From NCBI RefSeq assembly GCF_001640805.2, contig NC_066845.1, forward strand, positions 21,702,307-21,766,306: a DNA stretch of 64,000 nucleotides. Reading direction: 5' to 3'. Shown one piece after another: positions 1-13,900 of the stretch; position 1 is the first letter of the stretch; each line of letters starts with the position of its first letter. This DNA is from Lates calcarifer. Its lineage: Eukaryota; Chordata; Actinopteri; Centropomidae. Under the pieces are notes generated by a model, which made no database searches, was not told the DNA's origin, and saw only the letters and a program-made list of their open reading frames with translations. The translations under genes and the position numbers were made by a program.

Positions 1-1189
1 AGTTACAGTCAGTTGAATATTTTTGGGTTTTGGACCTTTAATGACTTCACCTTTTGCTCAATGATATTGTGATGGACATTTTCACAGTTACAGATATTTT
101 ATGGACCAAGCTATTTAAGGTAGACTATATAACTTTTATCGGCCAGCGGTCACTTTGCCAAACATGTGCCTCATGTAATAATGGCACATTGAATTTCCAT
201 TAAGTTTTGGTAGTATAACAGTAGTGCAAGTGGAGAGGAGTCATATAAAGTCAGTGAACTGACTCAGTAATGTGAGTTAGGCAGCAATATCTGTCTACAG
301 TAAGGCTGTAGCAGGAAAACCTCTGAGTGTATTAGACTGAATAAGGATATGTTTAGATTTTTTTATTCAAAACATCCATTGTCTCACTTGAATCAGTTTA
401 TTAAAAACAATTAGTTGCAGCAGTAGAATTTACTACCATCATTTTTTAATGTTAAATGTCTCGTGCACAAATCACCTGCAGACAGACAAATTAAAAAATG
501 TGAACATATTTAATAAGAATTTGTTGAAACAAATGCATCCTGCCATGCTCATTACACTTAATTTGCAAGTAGCAGCAACTAGGTCAAGTATACTTGAACC
601 TTGATACTGTTGTCTTGCAAGTGTCTACTTAAAATTCTTAAGTTTTAAAATGATTCCCAGTACAAATGATTACTCATCACATCATGACCTGGATGACTCT
701 CCTTATACCTTGCACTGTCTTACCTCCTAAAGATTGAGGTAAGACAGAGTCGACTTCGTTACCTCTTTGTCTCCACACCAAAACCAGTGCTGCTGGCCTC
801 TCCTTGTGTCCATGCCTCCCTGATTAGAGGTCTCCTCAGGGCGTAATGACAGAATTGTGTTCCTGTCAGTTCCTGCTGCTCAGAGTGGGCTAATAGTAAT
901 GTTAGCCCACGCAGCATGTCATTAGCTCTCCACCCGTAGCCCAATGAGGGGCAAGTCTGTCATTTCAACACTAAATCACAGGGCAGGCAGGCCAGAGATC
1001 ACAGTAACACCAGTGCTCTGAAGCTCCAATCTTTCCGCCCACCCCTCCTCACCACACTTAATATACACCAACTTACACATACTGTATTAACATGGAGGAA
1101 TTTACTGTGACATGGGCTAGAGGAAACGAATGGAAGTCAGAGAGGCGCTTTGATGGCTCGTAGATACCCAGATCGTTCCATCAAAATCA

Positions 1190-1450
1190 TCATTTGAAAC
1201 ACGCTGCTCATTTCTTACTGTGACTGGATGATTCATGGTTATCACTCTGATGATTAGCAGGCTTGCGTAGCATCTATCAGAGCTCAGGCTAATCTGCTTT
1301 GATTATTAGCCTCTAAGCCTTCCTTCCATGCTGGGCTTGTCGGTTACAGAGTAATGAGAAATTACCCTCTCCTCATATTTGTATTAATCTATCAGCGTTT
1401 ACTTGTCAAACTGATAATTGCATCGCCACATTTCATATCACCCCCTCAAG
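1190..1450. promoter_or_regulatory. Candidate conserved non-coding element
   Basis: This stretch is free of simple repeats and rich in TAAT/ATTA and GATTA cores, for example the paired gattattag-type motifs around 1248-1310 and the taat cores near 1350-1390. That composition resembles developmental enhancers near transcription-factor genes. The call rests on composition alone. Cross-species alignment would decide it. Confidence 0.2.
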
Positions 1451-4400
1451 AATGTATTTGCAGTTTTCCTCTAGCCTGATACATACAAACATTCCCTCAC
1501 ACGTACATATAATAAGACAATATGTTACTCAACCGTATACATACTTTAAACCTCTCAAACCACAGGCCAAACTCTTACATTTGTTTGAATTGGGCTATAA
1601 GGATCTGTAGTCAAACATAACTACGTGAAGCTAACCTTCAAACAAAATCTAACCACCTCTCTGTTCCATGTTTCATTTCCCCGCAACTATTAAGATGAAA
1701 TTTACAGATGATCAATGCTGACACAGTGAAAACAGCCACAAATTGAAAGCTGGCCTCCCACTGGTTTAGATTAGTTTCAGGTGTTTGGTTTTTCACCCTG
1801 AGGGATGCTAGCCTGGCCTGGCCTGGCTTGGTCTGGCTCTATTGCTCAGTGCTGTTCTACCCGACAGCAATAGCCATGCACACCATTAAATGTGAAATAC
1901 AGCTGTTTGTGATTTCAGTACATACATTGATGATGAAAATACAAGACTCTTAAAGAGGTGACATCTTTTCAGAGTGGGATACATCAACTACTGGACAAAC
2001 ACTGATGTGAAAATCAGCACCCTGTATGAAGCATCTGTTACATGTATGCATACCATATTGGAATCATTTTACCCTGTTTCTCTGCACAATAAAAACTCCT
2101 GCACATTTTACAGCTTATTGGTCACAGTGGGCTTTTAATACCAGCCACAACTTGCCCTGCAGCTGAAACTTCATGGGAAATAAGCTGAGCATGATATATT
2201 TAACAAATTTTCAGGCCTGTGGCTCCATAAGCAGATAAGGAGTGGATCCGTTTTTGATCCACGTGAGCCAGATCTTAGCAAAGCTGTGGGTTGATCCTTG
2301 AGTCAGGGGGACGAGCTAATAATTATGAGTGAGCGTGACTGTGTTATACAATACATGCGCATCTTCTCTCAGCGCCATGACCTTCTCTGCAGAGATTTGC
2401 GTTTGCCTAACTTTGCCCTTTAGTGGGGCATGTTGTGTAAGTGAAGGGGCACAACATGAATAATACTGGTATTTGTGCAACAGCCTGTGCTGAGTGGAGA
2501 GCTAACTGGAGCAGGAGAATGGCACTGTTCGGCGAGGTTCACGGCTGTTATTCCTACAGGCCATGAGCGTGAAGGGAGCTAATACCATCTGACAGTTCTG
2601 GAGCAAGAAGAGGAGGGCTGGACAGAAAAGGAGGAGAGACCGGGTTGGGGTGGGGGGTTAAGAGATAGAGTGGAATGGAGAGGGGATGGGGGTGGAAATA
2701 TATGGTGAAGTGTTGGATGAGAGAGAAATAGGGGGTGAGCTAGACATGGACAAAGCAGGGATGAAGGATATGGGAGGGGAAGGGCTAAAGAGGCGATACT
2801 GTAGGGACCTCTATTGTTACCCGCTGTAAAAAATGGCCTCTGAGAGCCATCACTTTTTATCAGTGTGACATATTAAAAGTGAAAATACTCCAACATTTGC
2901 TTGATATATGCAGATGAAGTCCAGACCCCAAAGCAGGAGCTGAAGATTACAGTCTCTTAGTCTTATATATTCTATCAAATACTTATCAGAGAGCAGCACA
3001 TCCAGACTCTGTATTTTTGCACAGTGGGACAGATTCTGCCATGGCTGCCAGTTTGAAAATGTGTCTTTGAGGGAATTCCAGAAATGCTCTCAAAGCATCA
3101 CACACACATTTGAGGGAGCATGGGCACGTCTGGCCACACTGATATAAGAACATTCCCGCTTTGTGTGTCTCAGAATCATGAAATGAGTTGCACTACTTAA
3201 AACTGACAGAGAGACAAAAGACAGGAAAAGGAGGAGTGGCAGTGAAGAGAGAGATGGTAGACAGATAGAGGGAGTGGGGAGGGATCCCACTGTAATTTGA
3301 CAAGCTCTGGTCTCACTCAGGCTTCAGCAGCAGGTCTTTTGAAGGAGGCGTAGTAGACACCCTGCTGCCAACCTAACCTGTCATTATCGACATGGCAGAG
3401 AGACACAGAGATGCTACGTCTTGTTCTCTCACCCTCCTTTAAAAAGCACTCGGAGATGCATGATTTATGTCCAATTGTAGCGTCATGGCATGTGGAGGGA
3501 AAACTAATATGCCTGACACAAAATCCTTTAGGACTTCTATCTTACACAAGATAAGATTTTATTTAATACATTCCATGTCACATTTGACATTATTTATATG
3601 ATTTTATGTTCAACGTTTATAATTGGACTGGGTGGATTTTTACCACAGTAACTGCTAATCTTTAATTCAAATGAGACAGGGGGAAATCACTCCTAGAGGA
3701 TGTTCTCAGCAGTACTGATACACCTCCATCAGCCACTGTATGTAGGTGCTTCATGTCAGTTTGGGGTGTGGTGTCCACTGTTAAGCTACCTCTAAGCTAT
3801 TACAGTGGTAGAGGTTTGTGTTTGTGTTTGCCTGCATTTGTTTCTGAACAATTATGCTCCTAGTTTCACAAATATTTGGCATGGAACTGGACTTACAACA
3901 CTAGACTTTTGTTACTTACACAATACAGTCACAGAGAGCTATGGATGTATGATGTTTTGTAACAAACCCATACTTAAGTTTTTGAGAGCTGTGTCCAGAT
4001 CTGTAGTTTGATCCAGAATAGTCAACCACCGCTGGAAGACAAATCACTTATGCTAACAGAAACCAAACAACATCAAAGGTGGTTGGTTGTTTGGCAGCAG
4101 ATAAGACGATTAGAAGTCAGAGCCCCCTCAGCACCCTCCATCATTAAAGCTGCTGCCCCACATCTATAGATTATAATGGCTGCTCTGCTGCCTTTCAGGT
4201 CACACACTGCTCTGCTTTGATCAGCATGTTGGTATTTGTGAGTGAACAAGTCAGCTCATGCTGCTGGCTCTTTGTCTGCTGACAGAGAGTTCACAGGGGC
4301 TTTGTGTTTGTGTGATACTGCCCTCTGGTGGGGAAGTTTGTTGTTACCACCAGCACCACCTGATGATGATATGATGGTGCTGCACTCACGACAGAAAAGA

Positions 4401-4505
4401 ATAGGTGAATCAATGTAATAATTATGTAAGGCTCAAATTTTGTAGACTTCACCACCTGAAAGCTGAGATGACAATATCTTGTATCAAATCCAGAAGTGAA
4501 AAGTA

Positions 4506-4740
4506 GGGGCAGCACAGTGGTTAGCATTGTTGCCTCACAGCAAGACAGTTCTAGGTTCAAACCCTGGTTCGCCCAGGCCCTTTCTGTGTGGAGTTTACAT
4601 GTTCTCCCTTTGTTTGCCTAGGTTCACTCCAGCTTCCTCCCACAGTCCGAAGACATGCAGGTTAATTGATGACTCGAAATTGCTCTTAGGTGTGAATGTG
4701 AGTGAAAGGATAAGTGGTATGGATGATGGATGGATAGATG
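4506..4740 (+). repeat. tRNA-headed SINE of teleost type
   Basis: The left end reads like a tRNA-derived RNA polymerase III head. An A-box-like segment (AGCACAGTGGTTAGCA, from 4510) is followed by a B-box (GGTTCAAACCC, 4554-4564). The body carries phrases I recognise from abundant fish repeats: 'gtgtggagtttacatgttctcc', 'cttcctcccacagtc' and 'agacatgcaggttaattg'. It ends in a short ATGGATGGAT-like tail. The copy is diverged and internally shortened relative to the usual fish sequence. It lies in the presumed nr6a1 intron in sense orientation. The family name is not certain; the SINE class is fairly secure. Confidence 0.75.
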
Positions 4741-6685
4741 CTGAGGTGAAAAGTATTTTCAGATAGGAATCTCATGACTACCTTCTCTCCCACTGGACTT
4801 ACAGTGTATGATCTCAGTTTTTAAGAACTGACTTTTAGTTGGTGTTAAATACACTGTAAAACTTATCGTAAGTTGCGTGGGGGCTCAGGAAGGCTCAGAG
4901 CTTATTTTTGCCTCTGGGCTAGCTGGTTAAGCTTGCCCCAGTTTTAGACATACTTATAGCATAATTGCAATGCATATAAAAGCACAGTGAAATATTTTTA
5001 TGTAGCATCTCTGTTGTGTATTACCTATCTGTTGTATTCATACAAGGTTTCAACACGTAAGAGGTGACAGAGTCATTCAGTTTTAGGGCGTCTTTATTGT
5101 TTTTGGGCCGGGTTGCATTTTGGTCATAAGAGAACCATGTGATCAAACAGTGTGTTGTTGTTGTAGTTCATAAATGTTCTGGTCAGCATTGAAAAATGCT
5201 TGAAATTCATGGTTAAAAAAAAAAACAAAAAAAAAAACAGCAAGGCCAGGGAAGTCCCTCCTTCTTGTCCTTAGTCTTGTGACAAAGCTGTTGTTCCACC
5301 TTGGACCTTCTCATGCTGACATACTGTTCTCACTGCCTCAGAATCTGACTGGAGTCAGGTAAATGCCAGGGGAGTTCATTTCTTTACCTCTGGTGTTTTT
5401 AAACATGTAATACAAAGTAAAACTGTCCTAGCACTGAAGTGGTGTGCCAGTAACACATTAAAAAGTTAAGGTGTAATATTAAATAAAGACAAAATCCTAT
5501 GGATTTTGGTAACATTCATAAATACACAGACTGAAGCCCTCACTTTTAGCTGTGGGGACCTTTATCTCATTTTGAACTTCTTATGTTACTTTTATATGTT
5601 ATTCATTACATCATTTGCTCATGATATGTTTTAGTCCTCTAAAAGTTGAAGTTAAGTGAATAGTTGGCATACTTACTTTCAGATAATTTTGATCCTATTT
5701 TGTCTTATTTTGTTATTAATATAAACAACTTACTAGTACTAGTACATAATCTATAAAAACAGGAGTTATCAGGCCACTCCTGAAAAAGCATAACCTAGAC
5801 CCTGATTTAAACAGTAAATCTTTGTTGTGGTTTGGCTTTTTGTTAACACAATGTGTTTTGGGGCGTGAAAATGCAAACTTTTGAAACTGTCTTCCAGACC
5901 ATTTTTTTTTTTTTAAATGCCATCCTTGCTGTCGTAAGTGGTAGTTCTTTTGAAAACTGTGACCACATTGCCCCTCCTCGCACATGGCTGTTACGATGCA
6001 CAAGTAGAAGAACAACGACAACAGTGGACTGTTGTTTGTCCTATGTTTTTCTTGACATTAAAATATGAACTTTGTGTGACTGCAGCAATTTTGCACTCAT
6101 TTATGTTACACTTAGGCACACACAGCACTTGTTTACCATTAGTGAAAGATATTGGTTTTATTTAATAGAGAAAAAGTTCACTGTACATGTTGATTTAAAT
6201 TTAACCAAAACCATGATTGAAACCATTACTGGCCCCACAGACAGGACTCTGAATCCCTTGTGTGGTGGTCATGCACTTTGTGCACCTACCATCCACCCCA
6301 AGTCTGCCTCTGTTATTGACAGCAGCACCTCATTCAAAAAAAAAATTCTGATTGATATATGTTAGTTTGAAAGTTGTGCTCACTGTCAGGAAAAAAATGA
6401 CAAATTCACACCCATGTACACAAAAACAATAGATACATTGTGTGACTATTTCACAAGCTGCCATGAGACTGGTGAAGGTGAATATTGGGAGATCACTCGG
6501 TGAAGCCCATTTCACATAGGAAACATGTTTGTTGGTTTTGTGGTGGTGCCTGTGTAGTGGTGGTGAAGGAGACCAGCACTGAGAGAGGATACATGCCCAC
6601 TGCTCTATTCACAAATCTGCTCAACTGGACATTATGGTGGCAGGGCAAAGTCTGTTAATGCCCAGCTGATTCACGGTGGTGCTCT

Positions 6686-6689
<4 letters not shown>

Positions 6690-6750
<61 letters not shown>
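6690..6750 (+). repeat. (TG)n-(AG)n compound microsatellite
   Basis: About 25 uninterrupted TG units run to 6740, followed by five AG units. It is a typical fish dinucleotide locus and probably polymorphic in length. Confidence 0.97.
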
Positions 6751-9700
6751 TTTAATGCTGCAATGACTTAGCAGCATTTCATATACTATATGAAATGTTC
6801 ACCATGAGATGCCCACACTCATACAAAGTAAATGAAACATTGAAAACCTGGGAAGAACCTGTAGAATTCCTACACAGCACTGGTTGATGTCTGGATCTCT
6901 GGACATCTGGCCTGTGTAGTTTGCGGTGTGTACTTCTACCATCCTCATGTCTGCGTGTTAAGTAGGGAGCTGGCACCAGGAGATGATTAGCTTAGCATAC
7001 AAAACTGGAGGCAGGGGGAAACCGCTAGCCTGACATTTCTGAAACTGTGTTCAGACTGACCTCAGTTTGCAGCCCCCCACATTCATTTGAAAGCTTCATA
7101 CTTAAACTAGAGACAAGAGATAGGTATTCATGTTCTCATCTTACTCTCAGCAATAAAGTGAATTACCATGTTTCCCAAAATGTTGAACAGTTCCCTTCAT
7201 GGGAACATGAGGCACAGAAAGCAGCAGTTGGTGTGAGGTGGTCAGCAGGGAATATTTTGCCCTGGGGCCCAGTACCATGTTAATCCAGAGATTCAACATC
7301 CCAGACTTCAACACCAGAGTCTTATATTTATCAGACTGAAATATCTGGAAACAGAAAAGTAGAATATTGAAAATTCCTCCCTGCAAGAACAATTAAAAGC
7401 ATGATGAAAGCCCATTTAGAATGACTTGTGTGACTAGTCATTAAGTCCAAGATGGTGGCCAGGTCAGCTCAGTTTTATATGCCCTTTGGAAGTTCAGGCA
7501 GAGAACAACTGCATTGATCTGCTGGTCATCAGGGCTCTAAAAAGCAAATGCATCCAGGGAATGTAACACAGATCATTGTAAATCCAATCAGGAGGATTGG
7601 ACACAACCCAAAACACAGAGGTCAGCTCCTGTACAGCTGCAGTCACCTCAAACAAACAGAGGCAAAGGCCTCTGAGGCAACCTGACCAACCAAACAGGAG
7701 ACTGTTATGGAGTCAGGATATACTCACTGACTGGTAGCATGCAGTAAACACACAATTAGGATTAGGATTAGATTTTTTAAAATTTGCCAATGAATACAGT
7801 GGTCCCCAACCAATGTCTACTTTTCCTTCCTCACTGCAGGTTATGGCCATAGTTTGGACATGAGTTGTGAATATTGTTTTAGTTTTCTTTATTTGAGGGA
7901 TTTTCACAAGCCTCAACAGGTAAAAGTAAAGATAAAAGCGTGGATAAGACAAAAGTCAAAACAAAGAATATACAGAATTTTGTATAAGAAAAACATTTTT
8001 TCTTTTTTCTATTTAATCATTTTGTGTCCCTCCAGGTTTATCCTGGGACTCCTTAGTGGTCCCTATCCTCAACTTAGGAACCACTAAATTAATTAATTAA
8101 AAGTGATAGTTATTTTATTGATATGTATATGGATACTCACTATTTTGACAATTCTGTATCTGTTAGAAATACAAAAAATATTGGTGCTCAGATACAAAGG
8201 TTTTCTTGCTTTCTCTCATATAATTATAGATTATTAAAAACTTAATTATCAGTAGATCTAACTAATAAAAAACTATTTCACATTATTCTGTTCTCAGAGC
8301 AAATCCTAATACCAAAATTATTTCCCAGCTGTTGATGATTTGAACATCAACTGTAAACTAATACAGAAATTCAAATGGTTTAACAGAGAAAAGATTTGTG
8401 AGAAAAAAATTGAGACAACTTTACTATCAAGACAAATTCTTGGAGGTGGTTTTGATAGCCTTCAGGCAGGGTGAGGCAGTTCCAGGTTTTGGCCTACAGG
8501 CCGACACCCCAAAGCATTGTAAGGAAACAAAAAGTAGCCTCCATGTTTAAGAGCAAATGCTCTTAATTCCTACTTAAATTTAAATAAAAGGTCAGTATTT
8601 GACAAAAACACTGGGAGATTCAAACCTATCTCTGGCTCTGTTATATAGAAGTTTTCAGTACACGCACCAGGTCTATATTTTCATCTGCAGAGGAATGCAG
8701 AAGGTCCTGAAAATTCTTTTGAAAAGCTTATGATCCCTCTTTTAACAAGAACCTCTGATTGTTCTTTGATACTCAGGAAATAGACTGATGCTGCAGCTTG
8801 CTTTGGGAATCAGAATGTATGTATGTATATTTGGAAGAGAACAAGACCAGTGTGACCTATGGCCCCTTGAAGTTCTTTGTCTGAACAGTGGAGAGGTTTG
8901 TGACAGTGTGCAGAGGGGGGAGGGGAGCTTAACAAAAGAAATGCCCTTTGTTACTCAATGTTTAGGCAAATGCAGAAAACAAGCCACAAAACAGCTCATT
9001 TGAGCTGACATTGAATCACATTAGCATTTCAGCTAACAACTTTGGCTTGTTTGAAAGGATTTTGCAGTGTGTGTCAGGAGCAGGAAAGTCCAGAATACAG
9101 CCACAAGCACACTGTATCAGTACCACTGTATCACCAGAACAATATGCTTACGTTTTCTGTGATCAGTGGCAAACAGCAGACTCTTATGAGAAGTTTGACA
9201 GTTTGAGATGAAAACACTTTTTTCACCTTTTTGTTTTGTTCAGGCTGAGAGCTATCTGTAAGTTTGGTGAAACCCCAAAGCTTTAAGTCTCTTATTAGTT
9301 ACAGAGGAAAGGGAGTAAATTGGAGCCTGACCAGTACTGCATTTTTGAAGCTGAAGCCAGTATCAATATCTCAGCCAGTATTCTTTAAAAAACACACAGA
9401 GACACATATGTTTAACAAGAATGAATGATTTACTAATTTATGCAATTCAGTTATTCAGTTATTAAAGAACAGTTTCTACAGTTTGTTATTTTTCAAGCTG
9501 ACATATATGACGGCAGATTCGCCTGTGATGAGCTAAAACACTGGGACACGTAAATCTTTTCTACACATAAGAAGCCCAACAATAACTTTATCAAAATAAA
9601 AAAGTCTAAATTTCAGAGATTGTATATTTTTGGTGCATTATATATGTTTGTTAGATAGCAATAGAACGGGAATGAGAATGAGGATGATGTTTTAGTTGCA

Positions 9701-10370
9701 GCCAAAATATTTGGACTCATAGTTTGAGCTCTTGAACAAATGCAGTTTATGTCCATTTATATATAAAATAATGGTGTAGTCCACATAGGTGTATGTAAGA
9801 GAACAGGGGGGTCATACTTGCATGTAGTTTGTGTTTGTTTTGGTTTGTTGATCAGCTTTGTTGAGATTTGGTGGTTTGTACGTCTGCTGCATAGAAAGCT
9901 CAAGAAACACTGTTTTGCAGGTCTTTCAACAGCTGAAGCAATTTTCTAAAGTTATTCTAGTTTCCTTTTTTTCCCTTTTGTTGTTTGAGTTTGTTGAGAG
10001 ACCCAACAAGTAGAGAGGAAAAACGTCCTTTAAGAGACAGAAACCTCAAGCAGAACCAGACTCACGGTGGGCGACCATCTGCCTCGACCAGTTGGCTTGA
10101 AAATGTGCTTTTTATTTTAAAGCATTATCTAAACCATGTGTAATCATAGAGAAATATGATATGAAATAGAAAAAGCGTCATAGCATAATAAGCGATGGGT
10201 GTACCAGTACTGTTTCCTAAATGTGCTCATGAGTGGCTCTCAGGTTATGCCACATGACAGCAAATAACCAGCACAGCTTCAGTGCTGCCGTTGCTCCAAC
10301 TGGTTTCAAGGTTAAAGGCAACATGGCTGATTATGCTGTTCATCCATGTTGCATGGGAGGAAAGGTGCAA

Positions 10371-10582
10371 AGGTCAAGGCTGACATATGCCAATGGTAAT
10401 GGTAAAATTGTGAGAATTTCTTCAGCTTGAAGAACGTCTTTGAAAATCTGCATGTATGAAGTAGGTTTAGGTCAGTTTACCGTTTCATATTCCACAGCTG
10501 TTAACTCCTGGTGAACTGTCACTGGACTATTAATACTATTTCTGTGCATGTAAAGACATGTCCACTGATAACACCTTGACCT
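10371..10582. promoter_or_regulatory. Two GCNF/SF-1-like extended half-sites
   Basis: On the + strand, AGGTCAAGGCTG (10371-10382) matches 9 of 12 positions of the DR0 element AGGTCAAGGTCA bound by GCNF. On the - strand, 10571-10582 reads AGGTCAAGGTGT and matches 10 of 12. The two are exactly 200 bp apart inside the presumed nr6a1 intron. Short motifs like these occur by chance, and nothing here proves binding. Confidence 0.25.
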
Positions 10583-10897
10583 GATCTTTTGTTTAGGCCC
10601 TGCGTTTGAGATGGTGACATATGTTAGCAGGCTGTCATGGTATTATCATATTATGGTGAGACTGTCTTTGACTACACTAACAGGTTACACCTGGCCTTAT
10701 ATTTCTACCTGCCTACCAACCACAGCCCAGCTGCTGTTTCTGTGAATCCTCCTGAGCCCAGTGGCACGTCTCAGTTCTCTCTCTGCCTGTATGCATTCAC
10801 ATCAGCCATCCCTCTGTGTTGTGTTTGAATGTGAAAAGCTTCTTATATGTGACTTAGTGTGGCCCAGTCATTAGCATTCTCATGGGGGGTTGGGCCC

Positions 10898-10919
10898 GGG
10901 GGTGGGGTGGGGGGTGGGG
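10898..10919 (+). other. G-quadruplex-forming tract
   Basis: Four G runs of lengths 5, 4, 6 and 4 are separated by single T residues, the most stable class of predicted intramolecular quadruplex. In the sense orientation of the presumed nr6a1 intron it would also exist in the pre-mRNA. Confidence 0.8.
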
Positions 10920-13900
10920 TGCTGCTACTGTGAGAGTGAACAAGAGGTATTGGTAGGGTGGAGCTGTGGAGAGGGTGGGCTGGGAGATTGGCTGGATGAG
11001 CAGGACAGGCTTGTCCACTGTAGTGTGAAGTAAAAAGGATCAGGTAGAGAGGAGGCTGCAGCACACAGAGCATCAGGTCAGGCAGGAGAGTTAAGGGTGT
11101 GGCACACTGGTGAAACACTGGATGCTTCTCACTATGGTCCCCTAGCCAGGCCACTGGAGGGGATGAAGGAAGAGAACCCACTGGATGGTAAGATATTTCT
11201 GTAGCTCTCACAAGTTTAAGGCTGGTTAAGATATGTGTGAAATCATGCTGGAAATGAGAAACTCACCCTGACTGCCAGGTGAATTTCAAGTGGATGGCCA
11301 TGTTAAATGTCTAAGCAGCTGCACAAGAACTTTGTATAAATAGAATACAAAATCTTAATTAAAACCAGGAAGTATCTGGTCAAAGAATTAGTACACTACA
11401 GTGTGAATCTGACCAGACATCTCAGTACTCTACAGTTTTCAGGACCTGGTGCTACATAAACATTGTGGTCAGTAGTAAAATGATTTAGGTTCAACACCCA
11501 GCTCTAGTTTCTCTAAGATGAAGAAATTCATATTTCACTTTTTGAATTACTCTTAACTTTCAGCATAAGTTTTAACATGTTCAAAATTATAATGTATTAT
11601 AATGTCTCTGGCACGTAGAAATAGGCCTTCAAATTTTCATTATTGATTAATGAATCAGTTATTTTTGTAGAAACACTAAGTGAAGTGATGTCTTCACATT
11701 TCTTATTCTGTTGGGACCAACAGCCCAAAAACCAAAGTTATTCAATTAATAGTGATATGAAACATATTCTTTAGACTTTCCACATCTTATTAAATGATCT
11801 GTGGTAGGGAAATTGACTTATATCATAGGAAGTAAAGGGGGACAACATGCAACAGATGTCCTGACACCAAACCAGGGGCATGAAGATGCCCAGTTAATTT
11901 TCTGTTGGCACACTAAATGATGGATTGATCACATTGTTTCAATAAGTAAAACAAATCTATACTTTGCGTGTTTGGCTAGCAGCGTTACCTGACCAGAAGT
12001 CCATGAAACATCAGTATGGTAAAGAGTTCAGGTAAAGTACAAAATTAAACTGTGAAGTTGCGCTTACTGTCAGCAAGTGTTAGCATAACATCCTGAATAT
12101 TACAGTAGCTGATGGAGGACAGTATTTTATGTTGATGGAAATTAAACACTGTGGGTGTCCAAGACTGAAGATTTTCTATGTGTAACAAGTGGAATGAGAT
12201 GCTTTCTCTCCACTCACTCCTGCAGTATAATCTCTCAACATACGTTTACATTTGAATGCAGCATCAAACTCATTTGGTGGAATGTATAGGAATAGAAAGT
12301 GGTTCCTTAAAGGGGATCCACTTCCTGGTCTCTATCTTATCGACTCTTTCCTATACTCAGTCTGTAACCAAGCAAACTGTGAAACTTTAGCTTTAACCTT
12401 CTTACCTGCTGCTCTAAGTGCTTCAATTAGTTAATGTCTGTGTGTTTTGTCAGCTTGAACCTGTGTTTATGCTTGGCCATGCACTTTGGTCCTCTTCAGA
12501 AGTGCCACAGGCATGGTTGAGGGGAGGGGACGCTAATTTTGGTGAGGGCTGAGGAGGGGGTGGTGGTTTGTAGTATTGTTCAACAGCAGCGAAAATAGGA
12601 CTATCAGTTCCACTCAGATAACCCCTAGCTGTCATTGGACCTTAAGCCAAGCTGTGACCCCAGGGCTTGAACTCTGCGGTCATGTGACCAGGCAGTAAAG
12701 TGGTGGTGGTGACCAGTGGCGTTGCTTGGCTCTGCCTGTGGTCAGAGAGGGGCAGGCTGTCGAGGAAATAGGTTGCTGAGAGAGAACAGAGAGAGAGGCA
12801 AAGAAAGAAAAGAGAGTCATGAGGCAACCAGGCCCACTGGCTTTTCTTTAGCTGAGTCCATGCTTGAATGGGGTCGAGGCAGACTGGGAGAAGCATGAAA
12901 TGGATACATGGGAAGGTAAGGAAGGCGCGCAGATGGGGCTATTGCTTTCTTTTACTGGGCCATATTTAAACTCACCATAACTATGTACAAATGGGACAGG
13001 AGAGTTGTGTGTAATAAAGCAGAGAATGTGTTTTCACTGCTCAGTGGAGATATTGTTTTATTTAACTGATGAGGCTGGTTTCTGTTTCTTTTTTTCTTTT
13101 TATATGTGGTAGATTGGTATGCTGCTAATCCACAAACATAGCTTCATATCCAACCAGTTTCTGCAGAAAACAAGTTATTATACTACCTTGAAATTACCAT
13201 TAATGAAAACAATAACAATAAGCATACTGCACACTTAGTTCCAGATATATGCTGATCCTCTCTGCAGCGTGAGCAAACTGATGCTACATTGCTTTGTGTG
13301 CTACATTTGATGGGATTAGCCCTTTATGCTGAGAATAGTTAATGATTTTCAGGCAAAGTTAGATGAGGAATATTCTAGCTTTTCACAGTGTTCTCTGTGA
13401 TTGATGCCTTCATGCTCTTTATTTTTGTTTGTGTTATCACATATCTCAGTACGGTTGTGAACCGCACAGTGCGCTGCCATATGTATTGATCGTTGGTGTG
13501 TGGCTGTGGGTTTGTACATTGTCAGCAATGTTGATACGATGGAGAATCACTCTGCTGGCTGGTCTCCACTAAACCAAAACTGAGAGTACTTTGACATATT
13601 GTTAATTTTCCTTCTCTTTTCTATGCCTTAGTCATGTTTTTCACTTTGATCCTGTTTTGAATGAAAGTGTAGTTTTACACAATGAGCACTTTTTCAGATG
13701 TGGGCGATCTTTCCTTGAACTTCGCTGATGATGCTCTCCCCAAATTGCTTTTAGCTTGTCACTCTTTTGTTGCTTCATTTGGCTATGTGAATTATCTTAA
13801 GTGCTACAATAAAATAACCTTCTTTTGGCAGTTTTCACACTACATCCCACTGGGAGCACCCACCCACTCACCAAGCCACCAAATCACCCCCCTCCCCTTG

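Noticed and set aside
10843..11211. 122-codon open frame on the - strand, proline/histidine-rich
   Set aside because: It is the complement of a G-rich tract, which produces long stop-free Pro-rich frames by composition. It shows no domain or splice context.
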